This document shows positions 8,850 to 16,630 of a DNA stretch of 64,000 nt, in pieces (the stretch's first letter is position 1; each line of letters opens with the position of its first letter). Source of the DNA: Arthrobacter globiformis (lineage in GTDB: Bacteria > Actinomycetota > Actinomycetes > Actinomycetales > Micrococcaceae). The position numbers and the translations under genes are program-made. Where the stretch lies: positions 4,092,001 through 4,156,000 of the forward strand of contig NZ_JAUSZX010000001.1 in the NCBI RefSeq assembly GCF_030818015.1, given 5' to 3'. The notes beneath the pieces are model-generated. The model saw only the letters and a list, made by a program, of their open reading frames with translations, searched no databases and was not told the DNA's origin.

Positions 8850-9760
8850 CAGCTTGCTCCGGGATGCTCCCGGGCCAGCACCTGCATCTCGGCCAGGATG
8901 TAGCCCAGGTGTTCGGAGTGCTTGCCCTGGCGGCCGCCGCCCGGGGCGAACGGCACGTCGGGGACGTCCAGCTCAGCCTCTTTGAGGACCTCGCCGGTGA
9001 GGCGGTCAAAGTCCGCCTGCAGGCTGGAAGGCTCGACGGCGGCGCCCGCCTCCGCGAGGCGGGCCACCAGCTCGTCGGTTTCGAAGAGTTCGCCGACGTA
9101 CGGCCAGATGAGCTTCAGGCCGTGGATCATGCGGCGGCGGGACTCCTCGGTGCCCTGCGCCAGGCGGAGGAGCCACTGGGCGCTGTGGTCGCGGTGGTAG
9201 TCCACTTCCTTGACGGCCTTCGCGGCGATGGCGGCCAGCGTGGCGTCCGTGGACTCGGTGAGCCGGCGGTACAGCTCGAACTGGTAGTAGCTCACCACGA
9301 ACTGCCGGGCGATGGTGACGGCGAAGTCCCCGTTGGGCTGCTCGAACAGGTGCGCGGAGCGGAACTCGTGCTCGCGGCGGAAGTAGGCGAGGTCGTCCTC
9401 GGTCTTCTCGTTGAGGCCGGCGGCGTAGCTGAGGAAGGAGCGGGCATGGCCGAGCTGGTCCAGGGCGATGTTGCCCAGGGCGACGTCCTCCTCCAGCTCC
9501 GGGGCGCGGGAGATCCAGTGGCCCAGGCGCTGGGCCAGGATCAGGGCGTCGTCGCCCAGGCGCAGCGCGTACTCGGCCACGTCCTCGGTGGGCTTGGCCA
9601 GGCCGGTGCGGACCTCGAGCGCGATATCCTCGGGGCGGAGCGCGTTGCCCGGCGTGATGCGGGTGGCGCTGGCCGACCCGTCGCCGCTGGCGCCTGCCCC
9701 CGCGACGCCGACGGAGATGTCGCCGTGGCCTGTGGCTTCTGTCTGTTCCGGGGCCGTCAC
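8846..9760 (-). CDS. paaC: Phenylacetyl-CoA epoxidase structural subunit PaaC
   Basis: Ferritin-like partner of PaaA in the multicomponent phenylacetyl-CoA 1,2-epoxidase; it supports the catalytic subunit but does not hold a working di-iron site. Recognisable blocks are ALDQLGHARSFLSYAAG, EHEFRSAHLFEQPNGDFA and KEVDYHRDHSAQWLLRL. The frame stays open upstream to 10261, but the true start is GTG 9760, which overlaps the paaB stop as GTGA and gives 304 residues. The first 45 residues are a low-complexity extension rich in Gly and Ala compared with E. coli PaaC. Confidence 0.93.
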   Translation of the reverse strand: MTAPEQTEATGHGDISVGVAGAGASGDGSASATRITPGNALRPEDIALEVRTGLAKPTEDVAEYALRLGDDALILAQRLGHWISRAPELEEDVALGNIALDQLGHARSFLSYAAGLNEKTEDDLAYFRREHEFRSAHLFEQPNGDFAVTIARQFVVSYYQFELYRRLTESTDATLAAIAAKAVKEVDYHRDHSAQWLLRLAQGTEESRRRMIHGLKLIWPYVGELFETDELVARLAEAGAAVEPSSLQADFDRLTGEVLKEAELDVPDVPFAPGGGRQGKHSEHLGYILAEMQVLAREHPGASW

Positions 9761-10149
9761 AGGTGCTTCACCCCTTCGCTCTTGGTGTAGTACGTGGCGT
9801 GCCGGTAGTCCTTGCCCTGCGGCGATTCGAAGAACGCGCCCTTGGCGTCCGGGTCGCTGGAGGCGATAGCGTCCGCCGGGACCACCCAGATGGACACGCC
9901 CTCGTTGCGGCGGGTGTAGAGGTCGCGGGCGTTGCGCAGGGCCATGGCGGCGTCCGGCGCGTGCAGGCTGCCGGCGTGCACGTGGCTCAGGCCGCGGCTG
10001 GACCGGACGAAGACCTCCCAGAGGGGCCAGACGCTGCGGTGCAGCGGCGCTTCCGCGCTGGGGGCCGGCTGGGCCGGGACCTTGGCGGCGGAGGTTTCTA
10101 CTGCTCCGCCGGAGCTGGCCGGTACTTCCGGGTTGCCGTGGGGACTCAT
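9757..10149 (-). CDS. paaB: Phenylacetyl-CoA epoxidase subunit PaaB
   Basis: Small bridging subunit of the epoxidase complex, 130 residues. The PaaB core begins at [27 protein letters not shown] and includes [18 protein letters not shown]. About 40 residues of Ala/Pro-rich sequence precede the core. Its ATG overlaps the paaA stop as ATGA. Confidence 0.95.
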   Translation of the reverse strand: MSPHGNPEVPASSGGAVETSAAKVPAQPAPSAEAPLHRSVWPLWEVFVRSSRGLSHVHAGSLHAPDAAMALRNARDLYTRRNEGVSIWVVPADAIASSDPDAKGAFFESPQGKDYRHATYYTKSEGVKHL

Positions 10150-11174
10150 GCTGCGTATTCCTTCTGCTTGTTAACCTGCTTGGCCATCTGTTTTTCTGCA
10201 AAAGCAGAGGCTGCCTCGCGGACCCAGGCGCCGTCGTCGTGCGCCTGCCGGCGGCGCTCAAGCCGCTGCGAGTTGCAGGGGCCGCGTCCGGCCAGGACTT
10301 CCTTGAATTCGTTCCAGTCCAGCGGGCCGTGTTCCCACTTCTTGGTGTCCTCGTTGAAGCGGACCTCGCTGTCCGGGACGGTCAGGCCCAGGACCCTGAC
10401 CTGCTCCACCATCATGCCGACGAACCGCGAGCGCAGCTCATCGTTGCTGAAGCGCTTGATGTTCCAGGCCATGGACTGCTTGGAGTTGGGGGAATCGTCG
10501 TCCGGCGGGCCGAACATCATCAGTGCCGGGGCGTACCAGCGGTTCACGGCGTCCTGGGCCATCTGCTTCTGCGCGGGCGTTCCGTTGGAGAGTTCGAGCA
10601 GGATCTCGAAGCCCTGGCGCTGGTGGAAGGACTCTTCCTTGCAGATGCGCACCATGGCCCGGCCGTAGGGGCCGTAGGAGGCGCGGCACAGCGGCACCTG
10701 GTTGCAGATCGCGGCGCCGTCCACCAGCCAGCCGATGGCACCCATGTCCGCCCAGGTCAGCGCCGGGTAGTTGAAGATGGAGGAGTAGCGGGCCTTGCCG
10801 GCGATGAGGTCGTCCATCATCTGGTCCCGTGTTTGGCCAAGGGTTTCGGCGGCGGAGTAGAGGTAGAGCCCGTGGCCGGCCTCGTCCTGGACTTTGGCCA
10901 TGAGGATGGCCTTGCGCTTCAGGCTGGGGGCGCGGGAGATCCAGTTGGCTTCCGGCTGCATGCCGATGATCTCCGAGTGCGCGTGCTGCGAGATCTGGCG
11001 TAGGAGGGTCTTGCGGTAGGCGGCCGGCATCCAGTCGCGCGGCTCAATCCGGGAATCCTCGGAGATCACGCGGTCAAAATACGCCTGGCCTTCGGCCTCC
11101 AGCTGGGCCTGTGCCTCATCAGCGGCGGGGGCTGCCGGCTGGTCAGGCACTGACTGCAGATTCTGCGCTGCCAT
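10146..11174 (-). CDS. paaA: Phenylacetyl-CoA epoxidase catalytic subunit PaaA
   Basis: Di-iron monooxygenase subunit that epoxidises the aromatic ring of phenylacetyl-CoA with O2. Ferritin-like helices carry the two ExxH ligand pairs, [12 protein letters not shown] and [13 protein letters not shown]. Length of 342 residues is slightly more than E. coli PaaA (309). The start ATG 11174 has GGAG at 6-7 bases. It is the promoter-proximal gene of paaABCDE-paaG; paaK, paaZ and the regulator are not in the window. Confidence 0.97.
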   Translation of the reverse strand: MAAQNLQSVPDQPAAPAADEAQAQLEAEGQAYFDRVISEDSRIEPRDWMPAAYRKTLLRQISQHAHSEIIGMQPEANWISRAPSLKRKAILMAKVQDEAGHGLYLYSAAETLGQTRDQMMDDLIAGKARYSSIFNYPALTWADMGAIGWLVDGAAICNQVPLCRASYGPYGRAMVRICKEESFHQRQGFEILLELSNGTPAQKQMAQDAVNRWYAPALMMFGPPDDDSPNSKQSMAWNIKRFSNDELRSRFVGMMVEQVRVLGLTVPDSEVRFNEDTKKWEHGPLDWNEFKEVLAGRGPCNSQRLERRRQAHDDGAWVREAASAFAEKQMAKQVNKQKEYAA

Positions 11175-11213
11175 GGTTGCTCCTATGCATTCACGTCCAT
11201 ACTCGGATTATTT

Positions 11214-11228
11214 ACCGACCGTTCGTTC
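11214..11228 (-). promoter_or_regulatory. PaaR-like TetR-family operator upstream of paaA
   Basis: ACCGACCGTTCGTTC fits the ACCGNNCGNNCGGT pattern known for actinobacterial PaaR repressors except for the last half-site bases. It lies 40-54 bases before the paaA start, where a repressor relieved by phenylacetyl-CoA would be expected. No tetR gene is adjacent. Confidence 0.55.
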
Positions 11229-11271
11229 AGGATATGCGGAAGAAAACTACAGCGTCAAGCAGGGCACACAG

Positions 11272-11310
11272 AAAAGCGCCGCTGACTTCGGGCGAAGTCA
11301 GCGGCGCTTT
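11272..11310. terminator. Terminator after rmlCD
   Basis: A perfect 17-base stem AAAGCGCCGCTGACTTC with a GGGC loop and its complement, flanked by A and T runs on both sides. It lies 22 bases past the rmlCD stop and between that gene and the paa promoter. Confidence 0.85.
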
Positions 11311-11331
11311 CGGACAGCACGCCCGGCGCAT

Positions 11332-12741
11332 CTACGACTGCAGATACTCACTGAGCGCATCACGGGAATGCCGAGGTGAGAATCCCGCGGCACGGATCTT
11401 ACCCAGGTCCAGGGCACTATTAAGCGGCCTGGGAGCCGCCGCCTTGCCTTCGAAGTACTGAGCGGCGCTGACCCCAGTCACGTCATCCCTGGATGAGCCC
11501 GCCAGTTCAAAGACGTCGGCAGCTATATCCGCCCACGACTGTGGATCTCCGTTGTTGCTGAGGTTATAGGTGCCATAGGCGGCACCGCTCTGAAGCAAGT
11601 GCCGGATGCCTGCTGCAATGTCCTGCGTGAAGGACAGCCGCCCAACCTGATCGTTGACCACCGAGGGCTTGATCCCGCGCTCCGCCAGCGACGCCATGGT
11701 ACGCACGAAGTTGTTTCCTTCACCGATGACCCAGCTGGTCCGCACGATGTAATGCCTGGGGACCACGCTGATGACAGCGTCCCCAGCAGCCTTCGTCTGG
11801 CCATATACACCAAGCGGCGTGAACGCCTCGCTCTCATCATGAATGTCGCGGCCTCCGTCGAAAACATAGTCCGACGAGATGTGGACTAGCGTCAGGTCGT
11901 ACTCGACGGCGATGCGGGCGAGGCGGGCCACCGCGTTGACGTTGATCTCCCACGCTGCGGCACGCCCATCCTGCGTTTCAGCCGCATCCACTGCGGTGTA
12001 AGCGGCCGCGTTGATGATGGTCGAGTAGTTCTTCCAGTTTCGGCTGCTGTATGAATCCGCGCTGGCCAGATCGAACTCCGCGCGGTTGGCGAATTCGACA
12101 GAGTCCACGCCGCCATAGATCGCTCGCAGGGCCTTGCCTAGCTGACCATCAGCGCCCAACACCAGCGTCTTCTTCGGCGCCATCGGAGCGACACCTGCCA
12201 GCCGAGGGTGCGCTTTGTCCTTGTCCGAAAGCTCTGCATTGTCGAGGGGAATCGGCCATTGGATGGCGGCGCTTTCATCGGCCAGATTCAGGAACGTGTA
12301 CTGGCCCTGAGCATCTGGGGACCAGTGATCGTTTACAAGGTAGGTGTACGCCGTGTTGTCCTCGAGTGTCTGGAATGCGTTGCCAACACCTCGGGGGATG
12401 AAGATGGCTTGGCTGGCGTCCAGTTCAGCAGTGAACACGGTCCCAAAGGACGGACCTTCGCGCAGATCGACCCAGGCGCCGAAGATCCTGCCCGTGGCCA
12501 CCGAGATGAACTTATCCCAGGGCTCCGCGTGAATGCCGCGGGTTGTTCCAACCTTCTCGTTGAAGGAAATGTTGTTCTGGACCGGACGGAAATCCGGCAA
12601 GCCCAGCGCGATCATCTTCTCGCGCTGCCAGTTCTCCTTGAACCAGCCGCGGTTATCCCCGTGCACCGGAAGGTCGTAGAGAACCACGCCGGGAATTGGC
12701 GTCTCCTGCGCACCAAGCGGCTTCGAAAACTCGATCGTCAT
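11332..12741 (-). CDS. rmlCD: Bifunctional dTDP-4-dehydrorhamnose 3,5-epimerase / reductase
   Basis: A 469-residue fusion performing the last two steps of dTDP-L-rhamnose synthesis. Residues 1 to about 190 are the RmlC cupin (DNRGWFKENWQ, NNISFNEKVGTTRGIHAEPWDK, IPRGVGNAFQ). A short linker leads to the RmlD reductase, starting at KTLVLGADGQLGKAL, with NAAAYTAVDAAE, VHISSDYVFDG, the YGQTKAAGD YxxxK motif and RTSWVIGEG. The frame is open upstream to 12924, but ATG 12741 is the correct start, 4 bases after the rmlB stop. The fusion is common in Micrococcales, whereas the two enzymes are separate in most bacteria. Confidence 0.95.
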   Translation of the reverse strand: MTIEFSKPLGAQETPIPGVVLYDLPVHGDNRGWFKENWQREKMIALGLPDFRPVQNNISFNEKVGTTRGIHAEPWDKFISVATGRIFGAWVDLREGPSFGTVFTAELDASQAIFIPRGVGNAFQTLEDNTAYTYLVNDHWSPDAQGQYTFLNLADESAAIQWPIPLDNAELSDKDKAHPRLAGVAPMAPKKTLVLGADGQLGKALRAIYGGVDSVEFANRAEFDLASADSYSSRNWKNYSTIINAAAYTAVDAAETQDGRAAAWEINVNAVARLARIAVEYDLTLVHISSDYVFDGGRDIHDESEAFTPLGVYGQTKAAGDAVISVVPRHYIVRTSWVIGEGNNFVRTMASLAERGIKPSVVNDQVGRLSFTQDIAAGIRHLLQSGAAYGTYNLSNNGDPQSWADIAADVFELAGSSRDDVTGVSAAQYFEGKAAAPRPLNSALDLGKIRAAGFSPRHSRDALSEYLQS

Positions 12742-12745
12742 GGCG

Positions 12746-13789
<1,044 letters not shown>

Positions 13790-13809
13790 TTACGTCGAAA
13801 CTAGATCCC

Positions 13810-14715
13810 ATGCGCGGGATTATCCTCGCCGGGGGGACCGGTTCAAGACTTCATCCGATCACACAGGGCATCAGCAAGCAACTGGTTCCTGTCTACGACA
13901 AGCCGATGATCTACTATCCACTGTCGACTCTGATGCTGGCCGGCATACGGGACATCCTCATCATCACCACTCCGCACGACGCGGACCAGTTCCAGCGCCT
14001 ACTAGGCGACGGCAGCCAGCTTGGCGTTAACATCACCTACACCCAGCAGCCTTCTCCCGACGGTTTGGCCCAGGCATTTGTTCTAGGTGCCGACCACATC
14101 GGCGACGGACCAGTGGCACTGGTCCTCGGAGACAACATCTTTTATGGCCCGGGCATGGGCACGCAGCTCCGCCGATTCGCGGACATCGATGGCGGCGCCA
14201 TCTTCGGCTACCGCGTTGCTGACCCGACCGCGTACGGCGTCGTGGAGTTCGATGTCACGGGCAAAGTCATTTCCCTTGAGGAAAAGCCGGAGAAGCCGAA
14301 AAGCCATTACGCCGTGCCCGGGCTCTACTTTTACGACAACGACGTCGTGGAAATTGCTCGCAATCTGAAGCCGTCGCCACGCGGCGAACTGGAAATTACT
14401 GATGTGAATCGCGAATACCTGGAGCGGGGCAAGCTCCAGGTGGAGATCCTCCCCCGCGGCACCGCCTGGCTGGATACCGGCACCTTCGACTCCCTCAATG
14501 AGGCGTCAGAGTTCGTGCGCACGGTCCAAAAGCGTCAGGGCCTCTCCATTGGCTGCCCCGAGGAGATCGCTTGGCGGCTCGGCTTCCTGAGTGATGATGA
14601 GTTGCGCGAGCGCGCGGAACCGCTGGGCAAGAGCGGCTACGGCCGGTACCTGCTGGATCTGCTCGCCGAGGATGCGACGGAGAACCCGCAACGACTGGAG
14701 CTGTCTCTTCGCTAG
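13810..14715 (+). CDS. rmlA: Glucose-1-phosphate thymidylyltransferase
   Basis: First step of the dTDP-rhamnose pathway, making dTDP-glucose. Signatures are [46 protein letters not shown] and [21 protein letters not shown]. The open frame extends to 13774, but ATG 13810 gives the canonical N-terminus and 301 residues. No clear ribosome binding site precedes it, and only 65 bases separate it from rmlB, so the promoters of the two divergent units must overlap. Confidence 0.95.
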   Translation: MRGIILAGGTGSRLHPITQGISKQLVPVYDKPMIYYPLSTLMLAGIRDILIITTPHDADQFQRLLGDGSQLGVNITYTQQPSPDGLAQAFVLGADHIGDGPVALVLGDNIFYGPGMGTQLRRFADIDGGAIFGYRVADPTAYGVVEFDVTGKVISLEEKPEKPKSHYAVPGLYFYDNDVVEIARNLKPSPRGELEITDVNREYLERGKLQVEILPRGTAWLDTGTFDSLNEASEFVRTVQKRQGLSIGCPEEIAWRLGFLSDDELRERAEPLGKSGYGRYLLDLLAEDATENPQRLELSLR

Positions 14716-14995
14716 CTGGTCAAGGCTGGCTTAGGCCCTGCCCGTGCCCCGGAAGAGGATCGAGCACGACGGATTCTCTTCCGGAAGCACCATCATCAAC
14801 TGCGGGACACCTTGCCCGAACCCATCGGCCTCAACCCGCGGGTGTCGGCGACCGGGTCAACAGCGTCCGCAATGACGGCCCGAACTCATGGAACCCGGCA
14901 CCAAGTCTGGATCCATGAGCTGCGCTGCCCTGCCTGAACCCTGTACAGCTCCGGAGAACAGGAGTATTTTTCAAAGCAGGGTTCTGCGTGGCTGA
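14716..14995. other. Intergenic, one hairpin, no gene seen
   Basis: Contains an inverted repeat CCGGAAGAG (14749-14757) with CTCTTCCGG (14776-14784) shortly after rmlA, possibly its terminator. No open frame here has convincing codon use. Confidence 0.4.
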
Positions 14996-15093
14996 AGTTT
15001 TCCGCAGGAACCTCCTCCGGCATCGTGCACCGCCGGGGGAAACCCGCTGTAGCCTCACGGCGGACATCGTGCACCCCGAGGAAAGAGCCTGAC
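14996..15093 (+). promoter_or_regulatory. Conserved leader, copy 1 of the duplicated cassette
   Basis: This roughly 100-base stretch is alignable with 58990-59082, the leader of the second cassette. Shared blocks are GTGCACCGCC, GCCTCACGGCGG and CACCCCGAGGAAAGAGCCTGAC; the last contains the ribosome binding site. Within this copy ATCGTGCACC occurs twice, 45 bases apart. Conservation of non-coding sequence this far upstream suggests a promoter, operator or structured leader. Confidence 0.5.
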
Positions 15094-15351
15094 GTGGCCA
15101 CCTCCCATTTCCAGCAGTTCCTTCATGACGCCACCACCCCCGCCGCAGACACCGACAGCCCGCTCGGGCCGGACTGCCTGTACGGGCTGTACACAAGCTG
15201 GTGCCTGCTCCAGGGCGTGAAACCCAAACACCCCGCCGTCTTCAGGGCACGAATGCGCCTATGCGGGGCAAATGTCCGCAAGGGCAGACTGAGGATGAAG
15301 GGACGCGCCGCAGCGGACTACATCCTCTCCAGCTACCCGTTCGCCCTCTGA
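15094..15351 (+). CDS. Small protein, first gene of duplicated cassette
   Basis: An 85-residue basic protein of unknown function starting at GTG 15094 (GAGGAAAG upstream). Residues 27-52 read LYGLYTSWCLLQG and KPKHPAVFRARMR, which by eye weakly resembles the winged-helix tail found in phage and plasmid D5-type primases; this would suggest nucleic-acid binding, but it is only an inference. It is followed after 2 bases by the zinc-protein gene. The equivalent gene at 59083 keeps the first 20 or so residues and then stops. Confidence 0.65.
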   Translation: MATSHFQQFLHDATTPAADTDSPLGPDCLYGLYTSWCLLQGVKPKHPAVFRARMRLCGANVRKGRLRMKGRAAADYILSSYPFAL

Positions 15352-15353
15352 TC

Positions 15354-15782
15354 ATGGCACTGGGTTTCCATGGCTTCCGCCAGGACGGAACCGGCCGGCA
15401 CCGTGTGCCCCCGGTGATGTGCGGACACTGCGGCACCGACCGCCATCTCACCATCAGGTCCGTCACCGGGCTGCAACACTCGCCGCCGGAGATCGTCCTC
15501 GTCGCCTACACCTGCAGCCGGTGCGGGCTCTTCAGTGAGCATCCCGCCCAGGCCGCGGACCTGTCGATGGTCCTGGCCCGTGCCGACCAGACAGGGGACG
15601 TGCTGATCTTCGGCGGACACTACATCCACTGTGGACAGCCGATGCGGAAAGCCGGGTCGGAACTCCGCCGGCTCTCCGCTCCCCTATCCACGGAAAGCAC
15701 GGAGGGGCACACCCTGGATGTTTATCTCGCCACCCGGGTCCTCAGGTGCGACTGCGGCTTCCAGATGGAACTGCCGGAGTAG
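15354..15782 (+). CDS. Zinc-ribbon-like protein, second gene of duplicated cassette
   Basis: A 142-residue soluble protein of unknown function with paired metal-ligand candidates: C23-x2-C26, C54-x2-C57, H89/H92/C93 and C132-x-C134. The block TLDVYLATRVLRCDCGFQM closes the protein. A paralogue of identical length lies at 59154-59582 with 103 of 142 identical residues by hand count, and all the Cys and His positions listed are kept. The ATG at 15354 follows the partner gene stop by 2 bases, so translation is probably coupled. No signal peptide or membrane span. I do not recognise a named family. Confidence 0.75.
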   Translation: MALGFHGFRQDGTGRHRVPPVMCGHCGTDRHLTIRSVTGLQHSPPEIVLVAYTCSRCGLFSEHPAQAADLSMVLARADQTGDVLIFGGHYIHCGQPMRKAGSELRRLSAPLSTESTEGHTLDVYLATRVLRCDCGFQMELPE

Positions 15783-15804
15783 CCACTGGCAGGCAGAACC
15801 CGGC

Positions 15805-16152
15805 TTAGGCCGACTGTTTCGGCCGCCACACGCCGAAGCGGTTGCCCTGCGGGTCGAGGAGATGCGCGAACTCAATGACTCCGTTGTCGACGAAGGGGAC
15901 GGCGACGCTCGCGCCGAGGGACTCGGCTTGGGCGATCGCCGCCTTCACATCGTCCACCTGCACATAGAAGATGGCCCAAGCGTTTCCGCCCAGCGAGGTG
16001 GTGTCCCACAGACCGCCCTTGTCGCCGTTCACCATCCGATAGCTGGCCGGCGAGGGTTCCCCAAAGGTCCAGTCGAATAGTGGGCCGTAAAAGTTCCGTG
16101 CGGCATCCGGGTCGGGCGAACCGATCTCGAAGTAGTTGACTATGGCGGCCAT
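15805..16152 (-). CDS. VOC family (glyoxalase-like) protein
   Basis: A 115-residue vicinal-oxygen-chelate fold protein: VNYFEIGSPDPDAARNFYGPLFDWTF, then YVQVDDVKAAIAQAESLGA and DPQGNRFGVWRP. Relatives include glyoxalases, dioxygenases and many metal-dependent enzymes with unknown substrates. AAGGAC precedes the ATG at suitable distance. Convergent with the zinc-protein gene. Confidence 0.85.
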   Translation of the reverse strand: MAAIVNYFEIGSPDPDAARNFYGPLFDWTFGEPSPASYRMVNGDKGGLWDTTSLGGNAWAIFYVQVDDVKAAIAQAESLGASVAVPFVDNGVIEFAHLLDPQGNRFGVWRPKQSA

Positions 16153-16172
16153 CGCAGTGTCCTTTCGAATCG

Positions 16173-16370
16173 CTAGGGCATGAACTTGTGCAGATCGTTG
16201 ACGGTCTCTTCGCGAGGCGACGTGAACCCGCCCTCGCCGGGGTGAACAGCTGCGATTGTGGCCTCATACTGCTCCTTGGTGCCCCCGGCGAAGAAGTGCA
16301 CGATTCCGTACGGTGCGGCGTTCCTATCTGCTCCTTGACTGACCCGGATTGAGCTGGACATGCCAACCAA
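16173..16370 (-). pseudogene. Truncated small protein gene
   Basis: The middle part, YGIVHFFAGGTKEQYEATIAAVHPG, matches what I know as the N-terminus of a small conserved actinobacterial protein of about 90-100 residues, but the expected continuation is missing and a different tail (ETVNDLHKFMP) follows. The first 20 residues are also atypical. It looks like a deletion product rather than an intact gene, just upstream of the VOC gene. Confidence 0.4.
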
Positions 16371-16630
16371 TGGACCCCGCCATCCGCGATGTCAATGGCG
16401 CCAACCCTGAACCGCGGAGACCTGCGTGGCCCTGGGAGCGCTCGGCGTGTGACCGGTACTGTCCCCATGAGGCCCGGCCGGCACTGCTCAAGCATGGCGG
16501 CGGGCTCCGTTCTCTGTCCTAACCCGCTGCCCAAATACAGAATCGCTTCCATCTCCTCAATCATGCTTTGTCGCCGCGGCTCGCAGCGCCGCTCGTCCTG
16601 TCTTTGGGCCTGAGCGCCGGTACGGGCGAG
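16371..16630. other. Intergenic with a short MFS-gene fragment
   Basis: No intact gene. Bases 16470-16503 match 26596-26629, inside the MFS gene at 26.5 kb, with one mismatch in 34. On the minus strand both encode AAMLEQ-RPGL. This suggests a remnant of a related transporter gene. Confidence 0.4.

Noticed and set aside
8846-10261. One long open frame covering paaC and all of paaB in another frame
   Set aside because: Only the part from GTG 9760 matches PaaC; the upstream 167 codons are the shadow of paaB and paaA.
15025-15093. Upstream extension of the small cassette protein to 15025
   Set aside because: This DNA is the conserved leader; copy 2 has its start at the position equivalent to GTG 15094, supporting the shorter protein.
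14831-15196. Minus-strand frame before the cassette
   Set aside because: Composition is Arg/Gly/Ser-biased without motifs, and it covers the leader and start of the cassette on the other strand.
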